Shown: in pieces, positions 8,478 to 17,755 of the stretch | Layout of the letters: every line of letters begins with the position of its first letter | Position numbering within the stretch: position 1 is the first letter of the stretch | Notes under the pieces: generated by a model | What the model was told of the DNA's origin: nothing | Seen by the model: the letters and a program-made list of their open reading frames with translations, nothing else | The model's database searches: none | Assembly (NCBI RefSeq): GCF_024397915.1 | Contig: NZ_CP073347.1 | Span: 3,968,001-4,032,000, forward strand | Direction: 5' to 3' | Source of the DNA: Marinobacterium rhizophilum | Lineage (GTDB): Bacteria; Pseudomonadota; Gammaproteobacteria; Pseudomonadales; Balneatricaceae | Length of the DNA: 64,000 nucleotides | Position numbers and translations under genes: made by a program

Positions 8478-11400
8478 GTGGCTGATCCAGTGACGCTGGA
8501 ATACGCGGAATTGCATTGCCTGAGCTGTTTCAGCTTTCTGCGTGGCGCTTCGCACCCCGAAGAACTGGTGCGGCGGGCCAGTGAACTGGGCTACCGGGCA
8601 CTGGCGCTGACCGACGAGTGTTCGGTTGCCGGTGTGGTGCGGGCCTGGGAGGCCTGCCGGGATACCGGATTAGAGCTGATTGTCGGGTCCGAGTTTCGCC
8701 TGCAGGATGAGCGGGTGCTGTTGCTGGCGCAAAACAGGCGTGGTTATGCACAGCTCTGTGCGCTGATTACACTGGCGCGCAGGCGAGCACCCAAGGGGGA
8801 ATACCGGATTGAGTGGGCCGATTTTGGGCCGCAGCCGGATTGCCTGTTGCTGTATCGCCCCGGAGACAATGTACAACGGGCTACTGAACGGGGACGCGAG
8901 CTGTCTGGCCGCTTCCCCGGCCGATGCTGGCTGCTGATCGAACGTCTGCTGGGAGGCGGGGATGCCGCCCGTTATGCACGGCAGCAACAGCTGGCAAAAG
9001 TGCTGATGCTGCCGATGGTTTGCGCCAGCGGTGTACTGATGCACCTGCCGGCTCGGCAGCGGCTGCAGGATGTGCTGACATCGATTCGCCTGGGGGTGCC
9101 GGTGAATCAGGCGGGTTTTGCACTGCAGGGTAATGCCGAACGGCATCTGCGCTCACTCAACAAGCTCCAGCGCCTTTATACACCAGAAATGATGCGTGAG
9201 ACGCTGCGCATTGCCGAGCGCTGCTGCTTCGATCTTGGCGAGCTGCGTTATGAATACCCGGCCGAGCTGGTGCCCCAGGGTAAAAGTGCCGGGCAGTGGC
9301 TGGCTCTGCGGGTGCAGGAAGGGGCGGGTCTGCGCTTTCCCGAAGGCATGCCGGCGGCCATTGCCCGCCAGGTGGAGCATGAGCTGGGGCTGATTGCCGA
9401 GCTGCAGTACGAGCATTACTTTCTTACCATCGAAGATATTGTCCGCTTTGCTCGCAGTCAGGGCATTCTGTGCCAGGGGCGGGGATCGGCGGCCAATTCG
9501 GTGGTGTGCTATTGCCTGCATATCACCGAAGTGGATCCACGCCAGGTGAACATGCTGTTTGAGCGCTTTATCTCCCGTGAGCGGGACGAGCCGCCGGATA
9601 TCGATGTCGACTTTGAGCATGAACGGCGCGAGGAGGTGATCCAGTATATCTATCGGCGTTACGGCCGGGAGCGGGCGGGGATAGCCGCAACGGTGATCCG
9701 TTACCGCCGGCGCAGTGCGCTGCGGGATGTCGGCAAGGCATTGGGGCTGGATGCCGCTTATCTGCACGGGCTGTGCAGTCGGCTGGATCGACGCGCTGAG
9801 CTCCCCCAGTGGCTGGAGCAGCTGCGTGCCTGTGGTGGTGATGTGCCAGCGCCCCGGTTCCGGTTACTGCTGGAGTTGGTGGACGAAATTATCGGTTTTC
9901 CTCGTCATCTGTCACAGCATGTGGGCGGCTTTGTGATTTCAGCGGGCCCCCTGTCGGAGCTGGTGCCGGTGGAAAATGCCGCGATGAAGGAGCGCAGCCT
10001 GATTCAGTGGAACAAGGATGACCTGGAAAGCCTTGGCCTGCTGAAAGTGGATGTGCTGGCGCTGGGCATGCTCAGTGCCGTGCGCAAGACGCTGGCGCTG
10101 TTGTCGCAGCGCGACGGCAAGGTGCTGCGCATGCAGGATATTCCCCGGGAAGATCCGGCCGTCTATGAAATGCTGTCGCGGGCCCAGAGCGTGGGGGTGT
10201 TCCAGGTCGAATCCCGGGCGCAGATGAACATGTTGCCACGGTTGCAGCCGCGCTGTTACTACGACCTGGTAATTCAGGTGGCCATCGTGCGCCCCGGGCC
10301 CATTCAGGGAGACATGGTGCATCCTTACCTGAAGCGGCGGGCAGGGCTTGAGCCGGTGCATTATCCGGGAGATGCCGTGCGCCAGGTACTTGAGCGTACC
10401 TTGGGTGTACCTATCTTCCAGGAACAGGTGATCAGCCTGGCCATGGTGGCCGCGGGCTTTAGTGCCGGAGAAGCGGATCAGTTGCGCCGTGCCATGGCGG
10501 CCTGGCGGCGCAGCGGCACCATTGCCGTGTATCAGCGCAGGCTGGTGGAAGGGATGCTGGCGCGGGGATACAGCGAGGAATTCGCCCAGCGCATCTGTCG
10601 GCAGATCGAGGGTTTTGGCGAATACGGCTTTCCGGAGTCCCATGCCGCCAGCTTTGCCCTGCTGGTCTATGTATCGGCCTGGCTGAAGTGTCACGAACCG
10701 GCAGCTTTCTGTTGTGGCCTGCTGAACAGCCAGCCCATGGGGTTTTACTCCCCTGCTCAGCTGGTACAGGATGCCCGGCGCCAGGGTGTCACCGTGCGTG
10801 CAGTGGATATCAACTGCAGTGCCTGGGATGCCACGCTGGAGCCGGACGGTGCCCTGCGGCTGGGCTTTCGGATGGTGAAACGGCTGTCCCGCAAGGCGGC
10901 GGAATTTGTACTTGAGGCGCGCAAAACAGGTCCCTTCAGCTCGGTGGCTGATGCAATAGGGCGTATCAGGCTGGACACCGGCAGCTGGGACCTGCTGGCG
11001 GCGGCCGGGGCGCTGAATACGCTGGCGCAGCACCGTTACCAGGCACGCTGGGCGTTGCTGGCGGGGGACCCTGCCCTGGCGCTGGGAGATGCCCGGGTGG
11101 AGGAAAGCGGCGTTGTGCAGCTTGCGGCACCCAATGAACGGGCGGATCTGGAAGAGGACTTTCGGCACCTGGGCCTGACTTTGGGGCGCCACCCGATGGC
11201 GCTGTTGCGTGATGCAGATGAGCTCCAGGGTTGCCTGAGCGCAGAGCAGCTTGAGCGCTGTCGCCCCGGACAACTGGTACGGGTGGCGGGGGTCGTCACC
11301 AACCGGCAACGGCCGGGATCGGCTTCGGGAGTCACCTTTGTCACCCTGGAGGATGAAACCGGGCAGGTGAACCTGGTGGTCTGGGGCAGAACCGCCGAGG

Positions 11401-11552
11401 TGCAGCGCCGGGCACTGCTGAGTGCGCGGCTGTTGCGTGTTGCCGGAGTGCTGGAGCGGGAGGGTGACATTATCCATGTGGTTGCCGGACGTTTGGAGGA
11501 CATCAGCCGCTGCTGGCAGACGTTGTCGTTACGTTCGCGGGATTTTCACTAG
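8478..11552 (+). CDS. dnaE2: Error-prone DNA polymerase DnaE2 (ImuC)
   Basis: The product (1024 aa) is a C-family polymerase of the DnaE2 type. It has an N-terminal PHP domain (YAELHCLSCFSFLRGASHPEELV), a palm with PDIDVDFEHERR carrying the catalytic Asp residues, and a C-terminal OB-fold (VRVAGVVTNRQRPGSA, VTFVTLEDETGQVNLVVW). The family carries out SOS-induced mutagenic bypass of lesions. The start is a GTG at 8478 after AAGG; the downstream GTG at 8490 is an alternative. It is last in the imuA-imuB-dnaE2 operon. The lexA2 gene that heads this cassette in some pseudomonads is missing here. Confidence 0.94.
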   Translation: MADPVTLEYAELHCLSCFSFLRGASHPEELVRRASELGYRALALTDECSVAGVVRAWEACRDTGLELIVGSEFRLQDERVLLLAQNRRGYAQLCALITLARRRAPKGEYRIEWADFGPQPDCLLLYRPGDNVQRATERGRELSGRFPGRCWLLIERLLGGGDAARYARQQQLAKVLMLPMVCASGVLMHLPARQRLQDVLTSIRLGVPVNQAGFALQGNAERHLRSLNKLQRLYTPEMMRETLRIAERCCFDLGELRYEYPAELVPQGKSAGQWLALRVQEGAGLRFPEGMPAAIARQVEHELGLIAELQYEHYFLTIEDIVRFARSQGILCQGRGSAANSVVCYCLHITEVDPRQVNMLFERFISRERDEPPDIDVDFEHERREEVIQYIYRRYGRERAGIAATVIRYRRRSALRDVGKALGLDAAYLHGLCSRLDRRAELPQWLEQLRACGGDVPAPRFRLLLELVDEIIGFPRHLSQHVGGFVISAGPLSELVPVENAAMKERSLIQWNKDDLESLGLLKVDVLALGMLSAVRKTLALLSQRDGKVLRMQDIPREDPAVYEMLSRAQSVGVFQVESRAQMNMLPRLQPRCYYDLVIQVAIVRPGPIQGDMVHPYLKRRAGLEPVHYPGDAVRQVLERTLGVPIFQEQVISLAMVAAGFSAGEADQLRRAMAAWRRSGTIAVYQRRLVEGMLARGYSEEFAQRICRQIEGFGEYGFPESHAASFALLVYVSAWLKCHEPAAFCCGLLNSQPMGFYSPAQLVQDARRQGVTVRAVDINCSAWDATLEPDGALRLGFRMVKRLSRKAAEFVLEARKTGPFSSVADAIGRIRLDTGSWDLLAAAGALNTLAQHRYQARWALLAGDPALALGDARVEESGVVQLAAPNERADLEEDFRHLGLTLGRHPMALLRDADELQGCLSAEQLERCRPGQLVRVAGVVTNRQRPGSASGVTFVTLEDETGQVNLVVWGRTAEVQRRALLSARLLRVAGVLEREGDIIHVVAGRLEDISRCWQTLSLRSRDFH

Positions 11553-11652
11553 GTCCCGCAGCCGGAGCCAGGCTGTCACCGGGTATTCTTTTGACTTCAG
11601 GGCTGCCAGCTGTCAGATTTGTGCAGTGCACAAAAATTGACCGGAGCAGGGT

Positions 11653-12654
11653 ATGGGAGTGCGAAAGATCAATCTTGCGCTGCAGGGCGGCGGTGCCCAC
11701 GGGGCTTTTACCTGGGGGGTGCTGGACCGCTTGCTGGAGGAGCCGACACTGCGATTTGAGGGTGTCAGCGGGACCAGCGCCGGTGCCATGAATGCCGTCA
11801 TGCTGGCCAGTGGCTTGCAGCAGGGCGGCCATGAAGGCGCCCGTGAACTGCTGGCGCGCTTTTGGCACGAGGTGTCGCTGCATGCCTTGCCGGAGCTGCC
11901 CAAGGGGTTGCCCACGGCGGGTTTCGGCGAGTCGGTCACGGACTGGATGCAGATGTTGAGCTATTACCTGTCGCCCTATGACCTTAATCCGCTGGATATC
12001 AACCCGTTGCGATCCCTGGTTGAGCGCACCGTGGACTTTGAGCGCCTGCGAGCCGCGTCCCCGCTACGGCTGTTTGTGGCGGCGACCGATGTTCAAAGTG
12101 GCAAGTTGCGGCTGTTCCGCGACACTGAAATGACCGCCGATCATCTGCTGGCTTCGGCCTGTCTGCCGACCCTGCACAAGGCGATTGAAATCGACGGAAG
12201 CAGCTACTGGGATGGCGGTTTTAGCGGCAATCCGGCGATCTATCCACTGGTCTTCGACTGCGCCAGTGATGATGTGCTGGTCGTCCTGCTACAACCACTG
12301 ATGCGCGTCGGTACGCCCGTCAGCGCATCCTCCATTCGCGAGCGGGTGGCGGAGTTCGGCTTCCAAAGTACTTATCTGCGTGAAATGCGTGCCCTCAGTT
12401 ACATGCAGTTTGAAATCCGCAAGACACCGTTCTCCCTGGGCGCCTTTGAGCGCAGGGTACGGCGTTTGCGATTGCACCTGATTGAAACCGATGAGCTGCT
12501 TGCTGGCCTGGACAGGGCCAGCAAATACGATACCCGACTACACTTTCTCCAGGCGTTGCATGACCGGGGACGGGAGCGGGCCCATCTCTGGCTGGCGCAG
12601 CAGGGACATTGCCTCGGGCGGACATCCAGCTGTGATCTGGGGCTGTTTTTGTAA
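11653..12654 (+). CDS. Patatin-like phospholipase family protein
   Basis: The product (333 aa) has the patatin catalytic elements: the oxyanion-hole glycines GGGAHG (12-17), the nucleophile elbow GTSAG with Ser42, and the Asp of the dyad in DGG (Asp187). Such proteins are serine acyl hydrolases acting on phospholipids or other acyl esters. No signal peptide or membrane segment is visible, so a cytoplasmic location is inferred. GGAGCAGGGT precedes the ATG. It stands alone between dnaE2 and an amidotransferase gene. The substrate is unknown. Confidence 0.85.
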   Translation: MGVRKINLALQGGGAHGAFTWGVLDRLLEEPTLRFEGVSGTSAGAMNAVMLASGLQQGGHEGARELLARFWHEVSLHALPELPKGLPTAGFGESVTDWMQMLSYYLSPYDLNPLDINPLRSLVERTVDFERLRAASPLRLFVAATDVQSGKLRLFRDTEMTADHLLASACLPTLHKAIEIDGSSYWDGGFSGNPAIYPLVFDCASDDVLVVLLQPLMRVGTPVSASSIRERVAEFGFQSTYLREMRALSYMQFEIRKTPFSLGAFERRVRRLRLHLIETDELLAGLDRASKYDTRLHFLQALHDRGRERAHLWLAQQGHCLGRTSSCDLGLFL

Positions 12655-12743
12655 GGGTCCGCTATTGTGCAGACGCCCTGTATGCCCGGCGACTGTTGTT
12701 GCTTGCCGTGACTGCTGGCCGGGCAAGGAGAGTGAGGTGCCCC

Positions 12744-13490
12744 TTGACTTCAAGCCTGAAGAAACGATCCGAGCTGCGCTTGCTGCTGATGCAAATCCGT
12801 ACCGAGGCTTCGGTGTGCGATGAAGAGCACCGCAGTTTTGCCAGCTACAGCGGCCTGGCTCCGGAACAGATCGAGCGGCTGAACGTCTTCCATACCCCGG
12901 CTTTTTCCCTTGATGTCGTTGAGGGTTTCGACGCCCTGCTGGTGGGTGGTGCCAGCGAAGCCAATGTACTGGAGCCGGCCCGTTACCCCTTTGTGCATAA
13001 CTGCGAACGGCTGCTGCGCCATGTTGTCACCACCGGCCTGCCAACCTTCGCGTCCTGCTTTGGCTTTCAGCTGGCGGTGCTGGCACTCGGTGGCAGGATT
13101 GAGCACCGCGAGCAGGGCTTCGAGATGGGAACCCTGGCCATCCACCTGGCGGAGGCTGCACGGGAGGACCCCCTGTTTCACGACAGCCCGGACGGTTTCG
13201 CCGCCGTCTCGGTACACCGGCAGTATGCATCCGAGGTACCGCCAGGCTGTGAGCTGCTGGCATTTACCGAACAGTGCGTGCATGTGCTCAGGGTCAGCGG
13301 CAAGCCGTTCTGGGCATTTCAGTTTCACCCGGAGGTCGACAAGGCAACGCTGGTGGAACGGCTCACCCATTACCGTGATCACTACACCGAGGATGCCGGT
13401 CACTTGGGGCAGGTGCTGGAAACCGCGCAGGAGACGCCGGTCTCCAATGGCCTGATGCGAAAATTTGTCGATCGCGTGCTGCTGGCATAA
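12744..13490 (+). CDS. Class I glutamine amidotransferase (GMP synthase-like GATase domain)
   Basis: The product (about 248 aa) is a free-standing class I GATase domain. The nucleophile is Cys105 in PTFASCFGFQ and the His195/Glu197 pair lies in FQFHPEV. Related single-domain proteins hydrolyse glutamine or gamma-glutamyl compounds for an unknown partner. The start is uncertain: a TTG at 12744 with GAGGTG upstream keeps the first beta strand (LRLLLMQIR); the first in-frame ATG is at 12789 and would remove it, and the frame is open to 12696. No biosynthetic partner is adjacent. Confidence 0.8.
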   Translation: MTSSLKKRSELRLLLMQIRTEASVCDEEHRSFASYSGLAPEQIERLNVFHTPAFSLDVVEGFDALLVGGASEANVLEPARYPFVHNCERLLRHVVTTGLPTFASCFGFQLAVLALGGRIEHREQGFEMGTLAIHLAEAAREDPLFHDSPDGFAAVSVHRQYASEVPPGCELLAFTEQCVHVLRVSGKPFWAFQFHPEVDKATLVERLTHYRDHYTEDAGHLGQVLETAQETPVSNGLMRKFVDRVLLA

Positions 13491-13586
13491 GCCGTCTTAG
13501 CCGCTGTCCAGGCCGTGTGACGGGCGGTGACAGCAGGGAGGCGGCACCTGTAGAATGAGCCCAACTGAATCGACCACTGAAGAGAG

Positions 13587-14336
13587 ATGATGACGGACGA
13601 ACATGCTCAACCCTGTGATGACGAGCAGCCCCCCCGTAGCCGGGGTATCTACCTGCTGCCCAACCTGTTCACGACAGGGGCTTTGTTTTCGGGCTTTTAT
13701 GCCGTAATTGCCGGCATGAACGGCGATTTCGTCAATGCGGCCATCGCCATTTTCGTCGCCATGGTACTGGATGGTCTCGACGGTCGCGTGGCACGCATGA
13801 CCAATACCAGCAGTGAATTCGGCGCGGAATATGACTCGCTCTCCGACATGGTGTCCTTTGGCGTGGCGCCGGCGCTGGTGGCCTTTACCTGGGTGCTGGA
13901 CAGCGTGGGCAAGATTGGCTGGTTTGCCGCCTTTATCTATGTGGCCTGTGCGGCATTGCGTCTGGCGCGCTTCAATACCCAGATCGGTTCGGTCGACAAG
14001 AAGTACTTTATTGGCCTGCCAAGCCCGGCGGCGGCGGCGGCGGTGGCCGGGCTGGTGTGGGCCTGTTCCGAGTTTGAAGTCTCACCGGGGCCGCTGGCCT
14101 ATGTGGTTGCGGCCTTTGTGGCCAGCTGTGGCCTGCTGATGGTCAGCAATGTGCTGTATTACAGCTTCAAGGAAGTGGATTTCAAGGGCAAGGTGCCCTT
14201 TATGATCCTGGCCGGCATTGTGCTGGTGATCGGGGTCATCTCGATCAGCCCGGCAACCTTCCTGTGGCTGTTGTTCCTGCTGTACATGCTCTCCGGTCCG
14301 CTGCTCTGGTTGTGGCGCAAGCGCAAGGCGCTCTGA
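13587..14336 (+). CDS. pssA: CDP-diacylglycerol--serine O-phosphatidyltransferase
   Basis: The product (249 aa) is an integral membrane CDP-alcohol phosphatidyltransferase. The full family signature DG-x2-AR-x8-G-x3-D-x3-D runs from Asp65 to Asp87 (DGRVAR ... GAEYDSLSD). Several hydrophobic segments follow. It joins CDP-diacylglycerol and L-serine to make phosphatidylserine, the precursor of phosphatidylethanolamine. The form is the type II (membrane) enzyme, not the E. coli peripheral type. GAAGAGAG precedes the start. A second start codon sits just after the first. Confidence 0.92.
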   Translation: MMTDEHAQPCDDEQPPRSRGIYLLPNLFTTGALFSGFYAVIAGMNGDFVNAAIAIFVAMVLDGLDGRVARMTNTSSEFGAEYDSLSDMVSFGVAPALVAFTWVLDSVGKIGWFAAFIYVACAALRLARFNTQIGSVDKKYFIGLPSPAAAAAVAGLVWACSEFEVSPGPLAYVVAAFVASCGLLMVSNVLYYSFKEVDFKGKVPFMILAGIVLVIGVISISPATFLWLLFLLYMLSGPLLWLWRKRKAL

Positions 14337-14503
14337 GTTATTGCAACTCCCGCTCCCTGATGCCGCATCGCAGTAACCCGGCCTGAGCACGGCGGCAAAC
14401 CGCTTTTCAGGGTGGGTTCAGCCAGGAACTCTAGGCTCAGGGCTGACTCGCCCAGTGCCTGTAAGGCCCGGCCAATTGCTGAACTGTACGCAGGGAACGG
14501 AAC

Positions 14504-15511
14504 ATGCTGATTAAACGCACATCGCCCCTCAAGTCCTCCGAAATAACGCCCGAGTCGGTTTATGTAAATCGCCGCAGGTTCCTGCAGGGACTGGCAGGCA
14601 CTGCGGCGCTGGCATTAACCGAGGGCGCAGCGGCGATTCCGGCTTACGACCTGGGCAAGGATCAGCCGCAATATCCCGGGCCCGACTGGCTGCAGGGTGC
14701 GCTGCGTGCCAGTACGCGCAACGAGGCCTTTTCCAGCGACGAAAAGCCCGCGCCCTACGGCAACATTATTACGCACAACAACTTCTACGAGTTCGGCCTT
14801 GGCAAGCAGGATCCCTCACGCAAGGCGCAGAATTTCAAAACCGATCCCTGGCAGGTCGAGATTGCCGGCGAGGTCGACAAGCCCGGCGTTTACAACCTCG
14901 AAGACCTGCTCAAACCTCATGCTCTGGAAGAGCGCATTTACCGGCTGCGCTGCGTTGAGGCCTGGTCCATGGTGATCCCCTGGATGGGTTTTCCGCTGGG
15001 CGATCTGCTCAAGCGGTTTGGGCCTACCTCCAGGGCCAAGTATGTCGAATTCACCACCCTGCAGGACCCCGAACAGATGCCCGGGCAGCGCTCGTTTTTC
15101 TCGACGCTGGACTGGCCCTATGTGGAGGGTCTGCGGATGGATGAAGCCATGCACCCGCTTACCCTGATCGCCGTAGGGCTTTACGGCAATGCGCTGCCCC
15201 CGCAGAACGGCGCACCCTTCCGCCTGGTGGTACCCTGGAAATACGGTTTCAAGAGCATCAAGTCGATCGTCAAGATTCGCCTGGTGGAAGAGATGCCGGG
15301 CACGACCTGGAACCGCGCCGCGTCGGGAGAATATGGCTTCTATGCCAATGTAAACCCGGCTGTGGATCACCCGCGCTGGAGCCAGGCAACCGAGCGCCGC
15401 CTGCCGTCATCGCTGTTCTCTCCCAACATTATCGATACCTTGCCTTTTAATGGCTACGCGGAGGACGTGGCAAGCCTGTACAGCGGCATGGATTTGCAGC
15501 AATGGTTCTGA
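14504..15511 (+). CDS. msrP: Periplasmic methionine sulfoxide reductase, molybdopterin subunit MsrP
   Basis: The product (335 aa) carries a Tat signal (NRRRFLQGLAG, residues 22-32) and a sulfite-oxidase-type molybdopterin fold with the Mo-ligating Cys150 (YRLRCVEAW). MsrP reduces methionine sulfoxide in periplasmic proteins, taking electrons from the membrane haem protein MsrQ. The two genes overlap by ten bases, which fits an obligate pair. The 167 bases before it hold no gene that I can see. Confidence 0.95.
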   Translation: MLIKRTSPLKSSEITPESVYVNRRRFLQGLAGTAALALTEGAAAIPAYDLGKDQPQYPGPDWLQGALRASTRNEAFSSDEKPAPYGNIITHNNFYEFGLGKQDPSRKAQNFKTDPWQVEIAGEVDKPGVYNLEDLLKPHALEERIYRLRCVEAWSMVIPWMGFPLGDLLKRFGPTSRAKYVEFTTLQDPEQMPGQRSFFSTLDWPYVEGLRMDEAMHPLTLIAVGLYGNALPPQNGAPFRLVVPWKYGFKSIKSIVKIRLVEEMPGTTWNRAASGEYGFYANVNPAVDHPRWSQATERRLPSSLFSPNIIDTLPFNGYAEDVASLYSGMDLQQWF

Positions 15512-16125
15512 CCGGTATCAGGGGCAGCGCCCTGAAACCGCTGGCGCTCTGGTGGCTGGTGTTCCTGCTGCCGCTGTTGCCGCTGGCGTGGCTGTTTGAT
15601 CAGGCGTGGAGCATGAACCTGGGGGCAGACCCTGCCCAGGCCATCGTCAAGTTTACCGGGCTCTGGACGTTGCGCCTGTTGTGGATAACGCTGGCCATAA
15701 CGCCGCTGCGCCGGATTTTCCACTGGGGCTGGCTGCAGCGTTATCGCCGCATGCTGGGGCTCTACACGCTGTTTTATGCCGTGGTGCATTTGCTCGCCTT
15801 TGCCACCTTTATTCTGGGATGGCGGCCGGACCTGCTGCTGCGTGAACTCAGTGAACGACCCTATATCGTGGTGGGTTCGCTGGCCCTGTTGCTGCTGATC
15901 CCGTTGGGGGTAACCTCAACCCGTGGCATGCAGCGTCGCCTGGGTGCACGCTGGGTCAAGCTGCATCGCCTGGTATATGTGATTGCGTTGCTGGCGATGG
16001 TGCACTTCATCTGGCAGATTCGCAGCTCTTTCGAGGATCAGCTGCTGTACGGTGTCATCCTGGCTGCCTTGCTGGGTTACCGCCTATGGGTGCGACGCAG
16101 GTCATTCAAGCGCCAAAGCCGCTGA
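15502..16125 (+). CDS. msrQ: Haem-binding membrane subunit MsrQ
   Basis: The product (207 aa) is a YedZ/MsrQ protein with about six membrane segments and several conserved histidines for b-type haem (YAVVHLLAF, KLHRLVYVIALLAMVHF). It passes electrons from the quinone pool or a flavin reductase to MsrP. Overlaps the msrP stop. The end is Arg/Lys-rich (RRRSFKRQSR), placing the C-terminus in the cytoplasm by the positive-inside rule. Confidence 0.93.
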   Translation: MVLTGIRGSALKPLALWWLVFLLPLLPLAWLFDQAWSMNLGADPAQAIVKFTGLWTLRLLWITLAITPLRRIFHWGWLQRYRRMLGLYTLFYAVVHLLAFATFILGWRPDLLLRELSERPYIVVGSLALLLLIPLGVTSTRGMQRRLGARWVKLHRLVYVIALLAMVHFIWQIRSSFEDQLLYGVILAALLGYRLWVRRRSFKRQSR

Positions 16126-16303
16126 GGCCATTGCGGCCGCCGTTTTATCTATTTATTTCCTCTTTGTATTTGCACTCTCGCAAAGACTTTTCGAGACCAG
16201 ACGCAGGTTGTGCATGTTCATGGCATGCCTGCGGCGGCCCACAAATCGTTTGGCGTCGGCTATACCTTTAGCATCCATTGATGATGTTAACGGGAGGTAT
16301 CAA

Positions 16304-16513
16304 ATGTCGGATCCGAAAAAACATGGCCTGTTGAAGACCGCATTCAGTGCTTTGGCGGCGATGTTCGGCGTGCAGTCAGAACGCAATCGACAGGAAGATT
16401 TTTCATCTGGAACACCGTTGCGCTACCTGCTGACGGGCGTGCTGATGGTGGCATTATTTGTCGTGGGCGTCATTTTTCTGGTGCGTTTGGCTCTTATGCT
16501 GGCGGGTGCCTGA
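16304..16513 (+). CDS. DUF2970 family small membrane protein
   Basis: The product (69 aa) begins MSDPKKHGLLKTAFSALAAMFGVQSE and ends with one hydrophobic helix (about residues 42-65). This is the DUF2970 pattern: a short amphipathic N-terminal part and one membrane anchor. The ATG at 16304 has GGGAGG eight bases upstream; the longer open frame from 15983 overlaps msrQ out of frame and is a shadow. Such genes sit next to cox operons in Pseudomonas and relatives, as here. The role is unknown; a part in oxidase assembly is inference from position. Confidence 0.82.
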   Translation: MSDPKKHGLLKTAFSALAAMFGVQSERNRQEDFSSGTPLRYLLTGVLMVALFVVGVIFLVRLALMLAGA

Positions 16514-16633
16514 TTCGGCCTTGCATTACTGGGGGGGCTGCTATACTCACTCTTAACCAAGTGATCTGTTAGGGAAAATTCCGCATGATCGCAACACTTG
16601 GGCGGTTCTGCAGACCCTGTGAGAGGCCCGGTA

Positions 16634-17746
16634 ATGATAAAAAGAGTCTGGCACCTGCCATGGATAGGATGGCTTGTGTCCCAGCCGGCGATAGCCGCCT
16701 GGGAAGTGAATATCACGCAGGGAGCGACCGCGATCGCGCGTGAAGTGTATGACCTGCACATGATTATTTTTTGGATTTGCGTCGCCATCGGGGTTGTGGT
16801 GTTCGGCGTGATGTTCTGGTCCATCATCCACCATCGAAAATCCCGCGGCGCTCAGGCCCGCAATTTTCACGAAAACACCGCTGTAGAAATTCTCTGGACA
16901 CTGATCCCCTTTGTCATACTCATCGCCATGGCGATTCCCGCCACCGCTACCCTGATCAAGATGTACGACAGTACTGAATCCGATATTGATATCCAGGTGA
17001 CCGGATATCAATGGAAATGGCGCTACCAATACCTTGGGCAGGACATCGATTTCTTCTCGTCGATGTCTACGCCGCGGGAGCAAATCAATAACGAGGCCCC
17101 CAAGGGCGAGCACTATCTGCTGGAAGTCGACAATCCTGTGGTGCTGCCGGTCGGCAAGAAAGTGCGTTTCCTCTTTACCGCCAACGATGTCATCCATTCC
17201 TGGTGGGTACCGGATTTGTCCGTGAAGAAGGATGCCATTCCTGGCTTTATCAACGAATCCTGGGCGATTCCCGAGGAGGTCGGCACCTATCGTGGCCAAT
17301 GCACCGAACTCTGTGGCCGTGATCATGGCTTTATGCCCATCGTGGTCGAGGTTAAAACTCAGGCCGAGTTCGATCAGTGGCTCGCCGACACCCGCAGCGC
17401 CGCCGAGGCGCAGGCCGCTTCCGCAACCGAAGAATGGACGCTGGAGCAGCTGATGGAGCGTGGCGAAGAGGTCTACAACACCGGCTGTGCCGCCTGTCAT
17501 CAGGCGAACGGGCTGGGCATTCCGGGTGCCTTCCCGGCGTTGGCCGGCAGCCCGATGGTGACAACGGATATGGATGCCCATATCGATATCGTCTTGAATG
17601 GCAAGGCCGGCACGGCGATGCAGGCCTTTGCTGCCCAGTTGAGTGCTGTCGATCTGGCGGCGGTTATTACCTATGAGCGTAATGCCTGGGGCAATGATAC
17701 TGGTGACAGTGTCAGCCCGCAGCGGATTACCGAACTGCAGCAGTAG
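16634..17746 (+). CDS. coxB: Cytochrome c oxidase subunit II with fused cytochrome c domain
   Basis: The product (370 aa) has a signal/anchor, two membrane helices (about 42-64 and 86-108) and a periplasmic CuA cupredoxin domain. The CuA ligands are His188, Cys223, Cys227, His231 and Met234 (CTELCGRDHGFM). A C-terminal class I cytochrome c domain follows, with haem motif CAACH (285-289). It takes electrons from cytochrome c and passes them via CuA to subunit I. The fused haem domain makes this a caa3-like subunit, as in pseudomonads. The ATG at 16634 follows GAGAGG; the 12-residue upstream extension is dismissed. Confidence 0.95.
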   Translation: MIKRVWHLPWIGWLVSQPAIAAWEVNITQGATAIAREVYDLHMIIFWICVAIGVVVFGVMFWSIIHHRKSRGAQARNFHENTAVEILWTLIPFVILIAMAIPATATLIKMYDSTESDIDIQVTGYQWKWRYQYLGQDIDFFSSMSTPREQINNEAPKGEHYLLEVDNPVVLPVGKKVRFLFTANDVIHSWWVPDLSVKKDAIPGFINESWAIPEEVGTYRGQCTELCGRDHGFMPIVVEVKTQAEFDQWLADTRSAAEAQAASATEEWTLEQLMERGEEVYNTGCAACHQANGLGIPGAFPALAGSPMVTTDMDAHIDIVLNGKAGTAMQAFAAQLSAVDLAAVITYERNAWGNDTGDSVSPQRITELQQ

Positions 17747-17755
17747 GAGGGAATC

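Noticed and set aside
9939..11477. Long reverse-strand open frame opposite dnaE2 (512 codons)
   Set aside because: It is the mirror of a well-supported polymerase gene in GC-rich DNA; its sequence is low in family-like motifs and rich in His/Gln/Arg.
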